NCBI GenBank assembly: GCA_050084515.1
Contig: CM114271.1
Location: 3,720,001-3,784,000 of the forward strand
Length of the DNA: 64,000 nt
Reading direction: 5' to 3'
Origin: Blasia pusilla
Taxonomy: Eukaryota; Marchantiophyta; Marchantiopsida; Blasiales
Position numbers and translations under genes: made by a program. Of the stretch, positions 33,401 through 45,905 are shown in pieces. Position 1 is the first letter of the stretch. Each line of letters begins with the position of its first letter. Below the pieces are notes generated by a model, which was not told where the DNA came from, made no database searches, and saw only the letters and a program-made list of their open reading frames with translations.

Positions 33401-35300
33401 CGTCTGTGAGCATCAAGGAGAATGGTATGGGAGGGCTGGACCTCTTATGAGAGGCCTTTCCTTAATGACCATGCATATCTTATTTCATTAGAGGATAAGA
33501 GGTAGTTGAGGGAGAGCACATAATATACCCCACACCAATAGTTACCTATTCTTAGAGTGATAACCTTTGCACATAGGTTACTATGGAGTTGGTCATGGGG
33601 GATAGACCCTTCAAGAGGCTCGATTGGAGTTGATATTTAGATATGAAACCCTAAGAATAGAATCCATGGTGCATTGCAACAAGGTAATGTTGGCATATTG
33701 AGCTTGGAGTCTCTTTAGTGGATTATGATTTATGTTGAGCTCACGTATTGATATGTATTTGTTGTGTTTTTTTTTTCACTCGGATCTCTTTATTGAATGA
33801 CATATATATGTAGTACATTTGAGCCACATAGGGTATAAATGTAGTGCTAGAACATTGGACGGTATTAGCCTTTAAGAGAATTTTTTATTTCTAAATATTT
33901 GAATTCAACATCAAAGATTACATAGCATATTTTCATTGGGTGTGTCTTATTGGACACATATAAATCCTCTAGGATTCATATGATAGATGGATCTTAAACA
34001 TGTGTTGTTGACAAGTAATATTTGTTGGTTAGTGATGTATTCTTGCACTACACCTACTACAAATATTAAAAACTTCTAACAAATATCTTCTTGTCAATGC
34101 TATTTAACCTGGATTTTGTGAAGTCTCTTTCCAAATGTGAGGATATTTTTTCTCAATTTGCATTGATTTGTTTTAGTAGTGGTCAAATTTTGCTTCCAAA
34201 ATAAACACAAGTTTGCTCCAATCTTGCCACTTACTCCATTGCCTCTTATATTAGGCAAGTGGTCTACTCCATGAAGAGGTTATCTCATATTTGCACATAA
34301 CCTAGCTCTTATACCATATTAGAAAAAAGAAGAAGGAATCACAATCATAAATACAAGGTGAGGAATGAACAAAAGACACAATTAGGATATGAAGGGAGGG
34401 AGTGCATATACATCTTCACTCCTATTGGTTGTGAGCTTTGGTGCATCCCTAAGAGATTACAAATGTGGATTGACACTACACACGTGGTTCATTCCTATCC
34501 TCCTGATTTTACTTGTGATGAAATGCATCCTAATATATATTATTATTGGAGAGTCTCTCTTCACTTTGAAATCTCCTTTTGACATATCATTTTTAATCAA
34601 TAAAATTGCTCGCTCAAAATTATACATCATTGCATCATACCTACACCAGCTTGTTACTCTAAGAGCACAATAGGAAATAGGAGACTTATATGTTCACTCA
34701 TGAAATATCGAGCACACGTCACAAATGGGAGGCTTCATGTCCACTATCAACACCTTGCGATAAACATTGATGCAATCTATTAAATTTTGAAGAGTGGATA
34801 GCATGGCAGTTACAAACTGCATTTCGTAGGTGCTTAACTTACACCTCACTTACAAGCTTTGTAATGACAACGGCTCACTCCAAATTTATGCCTAATCTAA
34901 GACTCTAGTCGGCATGAGACTTATTCTAAGGCCATCCACAAGTTGTGGGAGGGCATTTGATGGCTAAAGCTCACACCTGAAAATGTTTATATGCTATGGG
35001 AGGGATGCTCTTAACCATAGCGGTTACTTCTGGTGTTAAATGAAAGGCTGCTAAGTATCCGTTTCGTTCAGTTAAAAGAATTCTTGAGTTAAGCGCACAC
35101 ATCGGCGATCGGCCCTTAAGTCACCGTCCCTGGGAAGTCATCTGTTTAGTGACGGAGGTACCCGACGACTCACTCCGATTTCATTCCGATGGACGCGCTG
35201 CTCTGGCTATCTTTCCAAGTGCACTAGTATTCCAAGTGAAGTTAGTTAGACTTGTTCCGGTTGCCTCTAAGGTGACAACTTCGGCTTAGGGCACACCGTA
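33401..35300. other. Unassigned sequence with LTR and copia traces
   Basis: No gene is seen. At 33540-33590 the palindromic text AACCTTTGCACATAGGTTACT resembles the U3 palindrome of the gypsy LTRs. At 34308-34319 AGCTCTTATACC would read on the minus strand as a worn copia primer site (compare TGGTATCAGAGC). Both are traces only. The frame at 34358-34673 has no family motif. Confidence 0.35.
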
Positions 35301-37470
35301 ATCAGGAGCGTCTAATTAATAATTTTCAGTCGGTGGTGGGGCCGGACGAGTCGGCAGTGCGTTTGCGTACGTGCGTGCATGCATGCGATGGAATCGGAAG
35401 AGCGCGTGCTGCAGGGCAGGGAAGATCGGAGGACTCGGTTAGTGACGGTCCGCGATATGTCGCGTACAGATGCTGAAACGCCTTACGCCTACGGAATATG
35501 GAACAGGCGCCGACGGTCGCCCCAGGTGTGAGTCTTGAGAGAGTGGAAAAAGATCCCCCCGGGAGCAGCTCCGTCCGTTCAATCACCGCGTGACGTGGGA
35601 AGGAGTCCGAGCGCAGTCCGTGCGGATAGGGTGACTCAACCCTCTGTCTGGCACGCAGGAGCGTCTGGAACCGCAGTTAGTTCGGAAGTCGCCGGCAAGA
35701 TCCCCGACCACCTTCAAAACACAGCAGACGCCAACAGTTCACGAAACGCGGAAGAAGGTGACGCACGCACGCACGAGAGAGAGAGAGAGAGAGACGAGCA
35801 CAAGGTTTGCACTATCCACCGTGATCGGAGCTCCCTGACACGCAAGAGCTTACGACCTTGTGCTTGTGCGCTATGGTGGTGAGTCTCCATCGTCTCATGA
35901 GTAGACAAACCGCAGGTGAAAACGGATGGTTGATGCAAAACTCCCAGGTGAGAAGCTGATCTGTCAGATTGTGGATCCCATCGTTGAGTGCTCTGGTCTC
36001 CTGAAGATGGATGGCCCAGGCATGAAAGAAGCACAACTTCATTATTTATATATGAACAAGAGTCTTTTATTTTTTTAAAACAATTCAATGAATGAATGAC
36101 GAATCTGCGCCATTCAGCATTAAGAAGCTCGCAGTGAGAGAGTGCAGCCGAGTTCAGAATCACGCGGCTGAGGAAAAGAAGTAGGTCCATTTGGGTGTAG
36201 CAGGGCCTTTTCCTTCTTCATTTTATGAGGCCCTGGACCTTCGCGGCTGATCACACTACACTACCTACCTACCAGTCCCAATCTTGGAAAAATGTTGTGA
36301 ACATAATATAGATGGCAAGAAAGAAAACGCGGAAGATGCTCACCTGAAGCATAAGCACTCTGAGTTACGGGCCTGCGCGCGGATCGGAGCAGGCAGGACG
36401 ACGCAAGAGAGGGTGAGCAACAGAACTTCTGGACAAACATGGCGCTGGAGGATAGATAGCAGCAACGCCATCGTCACCACGACCGCCACCATCATCAACC
36501 CACTAAGAAGACCTCACGCTATTCCGATTCAACGATGCGACGACTGCAGCAAGAAGTGCAAGAGGAAAGAAAAATGAATGGCAAGAAGCAGGCAGGGACT
36601 ATGATTTGGGTGGAAGAAGTTTCTGTGGCCGGATTTGGATTCAATTGCTTCAAGAAACCTGTCCAGAGGTTCCCACCTGCCTGGGCGTACACACAATATG
36701 AGGGATTATTCCATGGTTCTGTACCGTCAATCTCTGGCAGGACTATCGAACTCAAAAGAGCTAGCTGACTGATCTAGTTCGACTACTTGAAAGAGGCGGA
36801 GAGAGGAGATGTCAGCTTAGACGACCTATATGGAATCGTAGGACGACGACTTCTTGTGCTCTATCTCGTCTTGTCAATGGTGCTCTGCAGACCTGACTTG
36901 TATAGAAACCGACATCTCCCGTGCAGTTCTCGGTGCTTCCTCGTAGTGAGGGGCGTCGCCCTTCCGCTCTCATCGTCACAGCATTGTTCCCACAAACCTA
37001 TCGCTGCTGTTCTGGACTACGAATGTGAGTAGACGAATACAAGGGGAGGGCGGTTTCGGGCAGAGACACTAGAGGCCGAGGAGGACCTACTGGGATTTAA
37101 TTAATTTACATGGAACTGCAAAGCTCGTCTTTAGTCTACAAGGACGGACCTCTTCGGATAAAGTCACATCCATGTGTCGGTACCATATCCTCTGCCTCGG
37201 GCTATGTGTAGCAAAAGTCTCTTATGTTTTCATCGATGGGCCCAAGAGGCTAGATGCTGGCGTAAAAGTGTTCCGCACAATCGCTGCCAGTTTTCGGGGT
37301 GCCACGGAGTCTACTGCTACGCCATGAGGCTCATGAGTGGGCTCGGCTCCTTTTACTCGAACACACAAAATGGAGCTCAAAAAGTGGTCGAACAATCTTC
37401 CGCAGCTAGAAAAGGGACAAATCGAAAGGAAAAGGAAAATCCAGGCAGCAAGTGTTACCATTCTGGCAGA
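35301..37470. other. GC-balanced region downstream of the 852-aa gene, no gene recognised
   Basis: Composition is closer to genic DNA than to the AT-rich repeats. I could not recognise any frame on either strand, including those at 36519-36768 and 37174-37663. It contains a GA run at 35773-35795 and GTGCGTGCATGCATGCG text near 35372. Part may be 3' UTR of the gene ending at 37471. Confidence 0.35.
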
Positions 37471-40029
37471 TCAGGTCGCGATTGGTGAAGGAGAGGGTGG
37501 CATAGGTAGACCTCCGATTGGTAAACTACGTCTCACGGTCTCGTCGTTACTGAGAGGCTCCGCGACGTCGACGTGGGTCTTCAAGCTTTCGAAGGCGTTG
37601 ACCAGACTGCGCACTCTTCCCCCGACGATGTTTTTCGGAAGACTGCTCACTACCAACATATGATCTGTCATGTACTCTTCCGACAGTCGCCTCTCTGCAG
37701 TATCGCCCTTCTTCAACTCCACAGTCTCATTCGTGTTCACCGTCTCCAGCCATGTGGTCTGCCCTCGCTTTCCGAACTTCAGAGAGATCTCTTTCCCCAC
37801 TTCGTTCTCCTTCTCCTGCGCGCTCGCAGGTCTGTCGAGCTTCACGGGAGGACCTGCGATCGGGGGGTCCCTGGAGTCCGACTGGTGCGGGTTCTTGGAT
37901 GCGAGAGTCAAGGGGAAGCCAGGATCCACGTGCTTTTCTGCAGAGCTTTCTGGAATGGGCACGGTCATGTGCTGAGCAAGAGCAGAGACCGAGTTGCTGG
38001 GAGAGACGGGCGTCGTTGAGCTCCTGCCCTTGCCTCTGAGGTCGTTTTGGGTCGCGGGCGCTTTGCTGCCAGTTTTTCGAGCTATGGGACTGTCTCTCAG
38101 CTCAACGATGAATTTCTTCGCAGTCTTCACGGCTCCTTGTTCAGGCTTTGAGTAGCTGTATGGTGCAGGTGCGGCCGTGACTGTGGAGGAGTTCCACGAA
38201 GGCCTCGCCAAGAGCTTGGAGTCGGGCCTGGATCCGGCGGCCGCATTCGGGCTGTCCTTCAATTTGGACAAGGATTTCTTCGCTAGACTCGAAGTCACTG
38301 ATGGAGGAGTCGCGGAGGTGACTGAAATGTTTGGGGTGGGACTCCGTGATGACTTGGAGCTGGCGGATCCCTTGGTCGATTGCGAAACACGAACAGACGA
38401 GAATGTGGAGGAAAGTCTCGTGAGCTTGGACGCGACCGCTTCGGTGCTCTTGCGGCGTCCCTCTCTGTGCACTTCCTTGTCGATGCTGTTGACGACGGAA
38501 GATGTTGATTCAAAAGGAGACACCGAAGAACTGGTGACACAAGTTGATTCAGGTGAATGCTGCTGTTGTTCCGGTTGTTGCCACATTTCTTTGGAGGTGG
38601 CGGTGCGATTGGAACCAACCGAAACAGCAGGTGAATCTTCTACCCCATTTCCTTCGGCAGCGACCCGGGATGAGTTTCCCCTCTCCTCAGTCAAACATGA
38701 AACAGTGGGACTCCCATTCTCAAAACTGCTGCTGGAGGTAATGCAGTGCACATTGGGATCGTCTTCGGAGGTGATTGAGCTTCTCCTCCGGTCGACTGTG
38801 GTTACCTGGGAGGAGCAGGAACTTCTCCTCGGCTTCCGTTGCCGATCTTCCAAGATCGAGGATTCCGTAGTGCTCCGACGAGAGCATTGCAAGCGATCAC
38901 CCTTGCGGCCAGATTTGGCAGCTCCTGAAGGACTGACGAATTTGTTCTGCTCTGGTCTCTCTCCCCCTTTCTTCTCGATCGCAACAGATCCGCTCCAAGC
39001 GTCCTGCTTCTTATCAATTGCGACAGATCCATTCCAAGATCTGTGCTTACTTCCACTTGAGGTGCTCTTCCTCCGTTGGGGTGCCGCTCCCGCCGAACTG
39101 CTGAGAGACTGGAGTACATGACTCCTATCGTGATCACAAGAGTTGCTCTTTACTTTCTCACGCACTCCTCCATAAGCGTGTTTTCTCGCGACAAGGTACT
39201 GCTTCGGAGGGAGGGGAGCCTTCATCGCGTAATCGGGATTGTTTGCAGCGCACCGTGCATGATTGCAAGCATGATGGTGTCCATATAGACGTTCCACGAT
39301 TTCCATTCTCGAACATGGGGATCTCCATTTCCTCGGACGATTACTTTCAGAACTCTGGTCGCCATCAGAATTACGACCATCGCTGAGTGACGATGTTCCA
39401 CACTTCTTCCCGTCCGAACAGGAGCCACCTTCCACCATTCGACTAACCGTCCTTCCGTTCCGAGATTCACCATTTACTGATTTTTCAGGTATCCTGCCAT
39501 CCACATGAAACCCGTTTTCGGTCCTTTCCTTGCTCATCCGAAGACTGGTCTGGGACAGCTTCTCAGATATCTTGCCTACAAAGCCTGTGCTTCCTCTGGG
39601 CGTCGCTTCCATTCGCGGTCCTTTGCGAATCGACTTCTCCAATGTCTTGTCGTCCAGATGAAACCAGGGATCAGTCATTCCTTCGGCCATCTTTCCATAA
39701 CGGGGTCCGCTCTGGATCGACATCTCGCATTTCTTGAGATCAGAAAAGCGTTCACCCTCATCCCTCTTCTCGACGGCCGATCGATCGTGAGGTTCACTAC
39801 CGCCAGACTTTTCGGGGATTCTGATATCCTCGAAGCTCATATCGTCTGCTTTATCCTCGATGATTAATCCGTCACGAAGTCCACAACCGAAAGACTGGCG
39901 GGAAGCTTTACCAGCGATTGCGGTCTTGTCGCTGAGAAGCTCGTTTCGAGGTCCGCCATTGACCGACTTCTCGGACCTTTTGCACTCGTCCAAACAGGCG
40001 CCAGCCTCCGCCATCACTCTGATCGTCAT
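37471..40029 (-). CDS. Ser-rich repeat protein with a possible C-terminal calmodulin-binding segment
   Basis: A single open exon of 852 codons starts at the ATG at 40029; the frame upstream is closed by a TGA 15 codons before it. I do not recognise the protein as a whole. Residues 1 to about 230 contain roughly eight degenerate 28-residue repeats with a D-x-K-x-x-E-x-S-x-x-x-G-x-R core (for example ECKRSEKSVNGGPRN, DDKTLEKSIRKGPRM). A short Cys/His-rich stretch follows (GHHHACNHARCAANN), then a long Ser/Thr/Lys-rich region likely to be disordered. The C-terminus has GGRVRSLVNAFESLKTH, which resembles the amphipathic end of the plant calmodulin-binding domain (K-V-K-x-L-V-x-A-F-E-T-V). A calcium/calmodulin role is therefore possible but unproven. 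The length and lack of frame damage support a real gene. Confidence 0.75.
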   Translation of the reverse strand: MTIRVMAEAGACLDECKRSEKSVNGGPRNELLSDKTAIAGKASRQSFGCGLRDGLIIEDKADDMSFEDIRIPEKSGGSEPHDRSAVEKRDEGERFSDLKKCEMSIQSGPRYGKMAEGMTDPWFHLDDKTLEKSIRKGPRMEATPRGSTGFVGKISEKLSQTSLRMSKERTENGFHVDGRIPEKSVNGESRNGRTVSRMVEGGSCSDGKKCGTSSLSDGRNSDGDQSSESNRPRKWRSPCSRMEIVERLYGHHHACNHARCAANNPDYAMKAPLPPKQYLVARKHAYGGVREKVKSNSCDHDRSHVLQSLSSSAGAAPQRRKSTSSGSKHRSWNGSVAIDKKQDAWSGSVAIEKKGGERPEQNKFVSPSGAAKSGRKGDRLQCSRRSTTESSILEDRQRKPRRSSCSSQVTTVDRRRSSITSEDDPNVHCITSSSSFENGSPTVSCLTEERGNSSRVAAEGNGVEDSPAVSVGSNRTATSKEMWQQPEQQQHSPESTCVTSSSVSPFESTSSVVNSIDKEVHREGRRKSTEAVASKLTRLSSTFSSVRVSQSTKGSASSKSSRSPTPNISVTSATPPSVTSSLAKKSLSKLKDSPNAAAGSRPDSKLLARPSWNSSTVTAAPAPYSYSKPEQGAVKTAKKFIVELRDSPIARKTGSKAPATQNDLRGKGRSSTTPVSPSNSVSALAQHMTVPIPESSAEKHVDPGFPLTLASKNPHQSDSRDPPIAGPPVKLDRPASAQEKENEVGKEISLKFGKRGQTTWLETVNTNETVELKKGDTAERRLSEEYMTDHMLVVSSLPKNIVGGRVRSLVNAFESLKTHVDVAEPLSNDETVRRSLPIGGLPMPPSPSPIAT

Positions 40030-40177
40030 GTCAGCTAAGCAGCCGCACGTCGAATCAAAGCTTCTGCTTCATCGGTGGACCTGTCCTTCTTGGGGCTGTA
40101 GGTAGCTCTTGATCCGATCGAGCACTCCTAACTTGAGTCACCTACACACTCGATTCCGCTCCTGCATTCAATCCAAC
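40030..40177 (-). promoter_or_regulatory. 5' UTR exon with two short uORFs
   Basis: On the minus strand TTGATTTTTACAG ends at 40178, a good acceptor, so this exon carries leader sequence plus the coding region. It contains two upstream reading frames before the main ATG: 9 codons at 40138-40167 and 5 codons at 40055-40072 (MKQKL). Both end before the main start and could limit translation. Possible upstream donors are GGTGAGC at about 40397 and CAGGTGAGTCG at about 40853. Confidence 0.5.
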
Positions 40178-42300
40178 CTGTAAAAATCAACCAGTGCTAG
40201 ATCACTTCTCCGGCCATAAACAACTACTTTCTGTCGTTCACGTGCACTCAGGTCAATTGCGATCGATCCACTTCCTTACACATTTAGCATCACATCGAAG
40301 ATCACCTTGAGCCCAGTAAGCTTCCGATTCGCTGCCGGTCAACACACTTCTTCTAAGAAGACACCGAGTGACTGAATCTCGGACCGAACGCTCACCGTAT
40401 CAAGCTGGCGTTCGTGAGCGGCGACTTGTGACAGTGAGAGACAGGAATGCACGACTTCGCACATCTGAACTTCAAACGACAGCGAACGAGTAATTGGACT
40501 AATCCCAACGGGGAACCAGAAAAAATCTTCCAGACGCCAAATCTATCGGCAGAAGAATCAGCACGCGAATTGCGCAAATTAAATGATGGACACCTGTTCT
40601 TGCGAACAAGCTTCTGATGATCACAACCACCGGTCACGAAGTCCGCTCTTTGAGTGCAGGACTGCGGAAATGAGGTCCAGCGACAGGCATTGCACATTCC
40701 ACCAATTAGACGATCCATAGCCCGACCTACGTGTGTGCTTAGGACCGTGGAGCGGGGCGCATTGACTTCATTCCCAACTCGCGGACTAAAAACATGAGCG
40801 CGCGGAACGACACGAATAAGCGATAAAAGAATTGAATCCCCATCAACGACTCACCTGCTCGAGAATTGCAGACGCTGCTCGAATCGACCCTCGCCAATTG
40901 AAGTGCACTCTCAGGTCCAAGCGAGTCGAGCAACACCCTCTCACTCCCTTATCCGCCTCTTCTGCCGCGACCGGCCCAAGCTTGAACTGACAGCGACTTA
41001 CTACTCCACCAAATGTCAGATCACTGCGAGAGCAAGCTCCCTCCCTCGCTCATGTGACGGATATCAACTGGAAAGATCAGTCAGACGCTGCTGCGTCCCA
41101 CAGGGAACTGCTGGAACGCGACGCAACAAAACGTGTTATCTCTCAAGGCAAATCTACAAATTCGTGCTTCCGAGAAACAAACCAGTACTCCAGTCTCGCA
41201 AAGAAAATCAACGCACTGCACTCTTCCAAGAACGACTACCTAGATTGACCGTAAACCCGACAAGAAGTCGGGTCCTGACGAGCGATTGAATGATAATGTA
41301 CAGACGACCGCACAAGGTGTTCCACCAGGTGCACGCCAAGAAGAGAAGACAAAACTCAACAAAATCCCCGACACTCACCCCTTCGCTACCTCCCTCCCGC
41401 TACCTCTACTCTCGCGTGTCCGTGTCCCTCTCTGTCTGTCACACTGTCTACTATTTATTCCCTCCATGTCTCCACCCGCAACCACACACCGTCGCATTCA
41501 AGTCGACGATTCTCGCTCCGCTCAAACCTATTTATTTACTTCGATTTTCGGATCTGCGCTTATGCTCACCTGCTCCGGTGACTGAGCCCAAACGCTGCGT
41601 TGCTCGAGCACCTCGAATTCACGCCAAAGACGCCATTTTCATGTCCAGGAGACGCAGGATGCCTGCGTTGGCTCCAGCCTCCAGGAAAGCACGGGCTGGC
41701 TGGCTGGCCCCGCGTAGGCTCCTGCCCCCAGACGCCCGGCGGCAGCACGGGCCGGCCCGGACCTTCAGCCGCCCCGGCGCGCGCGCCTGCGTGCGTGCGT
41801 GCGTGCGTGCGATCGAGCGTGCGTACGTACGTACCTACGCTCCTTCTGAACTTCTGTTTTTTTTCGCTACTCAGGACTCAGGAGTACTCAGAACTACTCA
41901 CTCCGTCAACCAAACTACATGTTTCTTCCGTCTCCGTTTCTTTTTCCTGTCCGATCTTCTCGGGCTAATTACACTCCAACTCTCCCTCCGAGACTCCAAC
42001 TTCGATCCACCGCTAAAAAAAGCGGCGGCTACAACCTCGCACCTCGAAGTACGTACTTTCGATGTACGACTTACTTTGGAGCAAATATTGCCCTCGATTC
42101 GCCTTTGTTTGAATATGAAGCAGATTTGGAAGCAAGATATTCGAACCCGTTATCCGATGGAAATATATTCAACCGGTATGTTCACTCAAAGTCAAGTCTT
42201 TAAAGGAGGGGGGCGCTGAGCCGCTGATATTGTCTTAAGGCGGGGGCCGATGAGCCGCTGATATTCAAAGATAGGAGTGTTCTAGGCCAAAGTTTTAAAA
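40178..42300 (-). promoter_or_regulatory. Probable upstream leader introns and promoter of the 852-aa gene
   Basis: No protein is recognised. Candidate splice donors on the minus strand at about 40397 and 40853 suggest one or two non-coding leader exons up to about 41250. A GCGTGC-type microsatellite with GTAC repeats lies at 41788-41838. At 42207-42268 the text GCCGCTGATATT occurs twice about 34 bases apart. The long plus-strand frame across 41290-42219 has no coding character. Confidence 0.35.
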
Positions 42301-45300
42301 TTCTAGTTTAGCTAAACCCTCCTCTCCCTTCCTCATTTATTTGTCTTCTCTTAATTTACTTTCAAAACCAAAAGAATCCTTAGCACGATTTTTCCTAATT
42401 CCATTCTCTTTAATTATATAGGTTTGCCTACTTTCATGAATCATATAAACTAGCGAAAGTTAAACTTTTTACGTAAGTCGGGGTTTGCGAGAAGCATTTT
42501 TCATTTTGTGCCTCCATATATTATGGGGCATGGACGTTCTCGCATCCCCATCAATATATACCATAGATGGAGGTGTGAGATGGTGGGATGGTCTCACAAG
42601 GCCCTACAATAAATCTTATTTTATAGCCTTTTTAAAGTCATGTGTATGGACTAGAGAGTTTTTTTATTTGTTCGGACTAGTATATAGTCACGTATAGTAG
42701 TGTGATTATTAAATAGTATACAAAATTTAATTATCATGCATGGCTTTGGCACTCCAAAATGACCCTCCTCAACCAAGACCCATGCTTTTTTTTTATGAAA
42801 CTACTTATCTCCCTAGTTGGATAAACACATGTACTATATTTTCTCAAAGTCAGCAATTTTTTTAAGAGGATAAAAATGGATAAATTAGTTTCCAAAAAAA
42901 TTAGAAAGTTTCAAGTAAGGATCGGAAATTCGTGATTTGAATGACCGACCATACTTAGGGCGAGATCCCAAGGATGGCTGCTCAAGTAAGGCCGACCTCG
43001 TCCGACTAGGAAGGTCGCCAAGACGCTGGACATTTTTCGCGCTTACAAATTTGGACTCGAAAATTTTGAAAATCTTCTCGCGATAGTTAACGACCTTACG
43101 ATTAAAGGTGCCCATGAGATCTAGCTCCTAAGAACCTCTGGGATTCTTCTTGGACTTGAGATTCCTGAGACCCTTATAAACCATCTCCATAGTAAGGATC
43201 ATTTTGGATTTAAAAAACACTTGAATGTTTTGATCATAAAAAATTATGAAAAAAAATTTCAAATCATTCAAATAGTAAATGTTCCTTCCCCCGGACTATT
43301 AGGTTTTGAAATCATCAATACATATTAATAAAAAAATATTCTATCATTACTCTTATTTTTCAAATTTAAATATTCCTTTCATATACTACCCGCCGCCGTC
43401 GACCTCATACGCCGTCGTCGTCCTGATACGAGGTCTCTCGAAGCTGCCCGGATTCTTAATAGCTAATGCAGTATTATTATTACTTTTATACCTTCTCCAA
43501 TTTTATTTAACTATAATGAATAATTCTAATTCTAAATTCCATTATGTCCGTCTTAGGATTGCCGGCTGGACGTAACTGCCCTTACAGTTCCTGTCACCTT
43601 TTGGATATATAGGAGGGCCGCGATGGACGGACGCTGTGCCTTGAACATGCTCATGTACAGTTGTCCGAAGGCCCCGTGTCAGGTTGGTAGAGGCTGGCAA
43701 GAGAAAGCGGCAACGGAGACAAGGACGGAGCCACAGCACAGGTATGTAGAGGACGCGTGTCACGAAATTATCCATCATAAGAATATATATATCGTTGAGA
43801 AAATTTTATTGCTAATTTTAATTGTTGACTTTTTTTTTCCCCTGTTTGTTAAGTTACTAAGCTACTCTCGTCTCCCTCTTCCATATAGTGTTTTCTAGTT
43901 AAATATTCTCTTGTTATTTATTTTTCTTTCTATTAGGGCCATTGATTGCCGGAGTTGGGAGGACCCCGCGAGTCGTGGCTACGGCCAATGCCCGTTTGAA
44001 GAAACGGGTACCTACACACGGCTCCCGTTTCTGGGAACGGCAATCTTTAGGGACGTCCGAAAGAAATTTTTGTCCTCTTTCGGACGATAACAATTTTTAA
44101 ATTATTGTTTATAAAAAATTTATTATTATTATTCAATAAAGTCCATTCGTGTGGACTACACAGGAATTTCCTCCGTCCCCGTATTTGTTCCTCTTCGGGA
44201 GGAAATGAGTGGCCCTATTGTCCCTCGTGGTTTTGAGTTTTATATCCCATTCACTACCCGGATAGAACCGGCATTCTTTGTAAAAGGTGCCGGTTCCCAA
44301 AGGTGTTTTACCGATTTGAAACTTATATTCACGGAAGGATCATCGGCCATGAAAGTTAGAGTATAGGAAATCATCCGCCAATAGTCTTGACGATTGAGAG
44401 TAGAAGTAGTCAGAAATTTTAGAGGGTTATCAGGAATAGTAGGGGTTGTAATGGGAGTTAACAGAGGTTAGTGAGGAGTTAATAGAGGTTAGTAAGGTTT
44501 TAATAGAGCTTTCACGTTAATTTTGTGAGTGAACACATGAAAAACTAACGCGGAGGCCTATTATCCGCTGGACAAAACTTCTGTCCACCCAAAGAAAACG
44601 GGAGACAACAAAGCCTTGTAGGAACGGGAGTGGATCAAATTTTTAAAAAGTGTGTTACCATGTACATATCCAGTGAAAAATGGACAGAATAAAATAAATT
44701 GTCCGAGCCTTGATCCCATTATGTTTGGAGGTTAAGAGAACACGAATAGAATCGTAGTTACATGGCGAGAGGAAGGCATGGAATAACAGGCTAGTATATT
44801 CTATTCCGTATTAATGAGAGTATTAACACTAACACGATGGACTCTAACATCGTGGGAGTAATTGGGAAAGTTTGTATCCATCGAATCGTTAAAAAATTCA
44901 TATCCGAGGGGTTGAGAACCCTACAAAATAGCTTCTATTCTCCAAGCTATGCACTCAAAGTCGAATGTTGTAGGGGCCGTAACCAATGTGTGGTCCTTTG
45001 AGAGGGGTGTCAAAGAAAGTTATTAATATATACATGTAGAGGACACGTGGATAGTCTAGATGGCCAAAAAAAAGACCAACAAGAATCCATAGGGGCCGTA
45101 AATATTTTTGACATAAATCTATTGGCACGTGGCACATAGAAGAGCAACCACAAAAAATTGCATCCTCCAATCAGTATATAGTTTTTCATAGGACGCAAAA
45201 TGAACGAATATGAACAAATCTGCGTAGTGGGTAAGAATGCATTGGATACATGCTTCCCATTCTTTCCCTTTTTCTCACTCGGTTTGATTGGTTTAGGGCA

Positions 45301-45650
45301 CAGTATGGAGTGTGGGTTGAGAGGAACATACACTTACTTCCATAGTAGTTCATTTTGTCATCCACCCTAGAGAAATTTGATCATTATTCATGTTTTGTAG
45401 ATGAGATTCTCGATAGTGATTGAATTTTAAACTATATAAATTATCTCATGTCTATTAGAATGAGAATGACAACAATGAAAATATCTTAAACTTTTTAATA
45501 TTTTTAAGTGAGGATGGGTTTAGAGAAACCCTCCTACGGTGTTGACACCTGTCTTTTTTAACCTATTTTGCTATTGACACGTATCAATTTTGAGGAATAG
45601 TTAAATTAAGAGGACCAAGGACCTAAGGGATGCAAACAAAATTTCCCATC
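42301..45650. other. Unassigned intergenic sequence
   Basis: Mostly AT-rich with islands of higher GC at 42900-43140 and 43560-43760. None contains a recognisable gene. Two CACGTG-core boxes occur at about 45042 and 45126, a light- or stress-type promoter motif, but no gene follows. Hairpin-rich text at 44004-44090 is listed separately. Confidence 0.35.
44004..44090. repeat. Cluster of short hairpins
   Basis: CCCGTTT-GAAG-AAACGGG forms a 7-bp hairpin near 44001-44018. GTCCGAAAG and CTTTCGGAC form a second one around 44056-44089. A further CCCGTTTCTGGGAACGG lies between them. This density suggests the end of an unclassified DNA transposon, though no paired terminus was found. Confidence 0.4.
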
Positions 45651-45662
45651 ACCCATGCATAG

Positions 45663-45852
45663 CACGATATATATAAAATGGGAGAGTGCCTTCTTGATTT
45701 GTAAACACCTCTTTGCTTGACACGTGGCAATTGGGCAACAAGAAAAAAAATTGAAATTTTGTGTAGCATCATTAATCTCTTCCCTTCACGGGTTATACAC
45801 TAGCTCTTCAAACATTTTTTTATTTCTCGTGCATCACATGGGCTTTTACTTA

Positions 45853-45853
<1 letters not shown>
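45663..45853 (+). mobile_element. Degraded Helitron relic
   Basis: The sequence GGGAGAGTGCCTTCTTGATT through CACTAGCTCTTCAAACA aligns with the Helitrons at 2657-3055, but the 5' TC and the 3' hairpin are eroded (CTCGTGCATCACATGGG). It is followed directly by a TA microsatellite. Confidence 0.6.

Positions 45854-45858
<5 letters not shown>

Positions 45859-45898
<40 letters not shown>
45859..45898. repeat. (TA)n microsatellite
   Basis: A pure TA run of about 40 bases directly after the Helitron relic. Confidence 0.95.

Positions 45899-45905
<7 letters not shown>

Noticed and set aside
38177-39121. 314-codon plus-strand frame
   Set aside because: Antisense shadow of the 852-aa coding exon, which has the better start, length and composition.
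41290-42219. 309-codon open frame on the plus strand
   Set aside because: It spans the GCGTGC microsatellite and promoter-like DNA upstream of the 852-aa gene; residue composition follows the repeats and no domain is visible.
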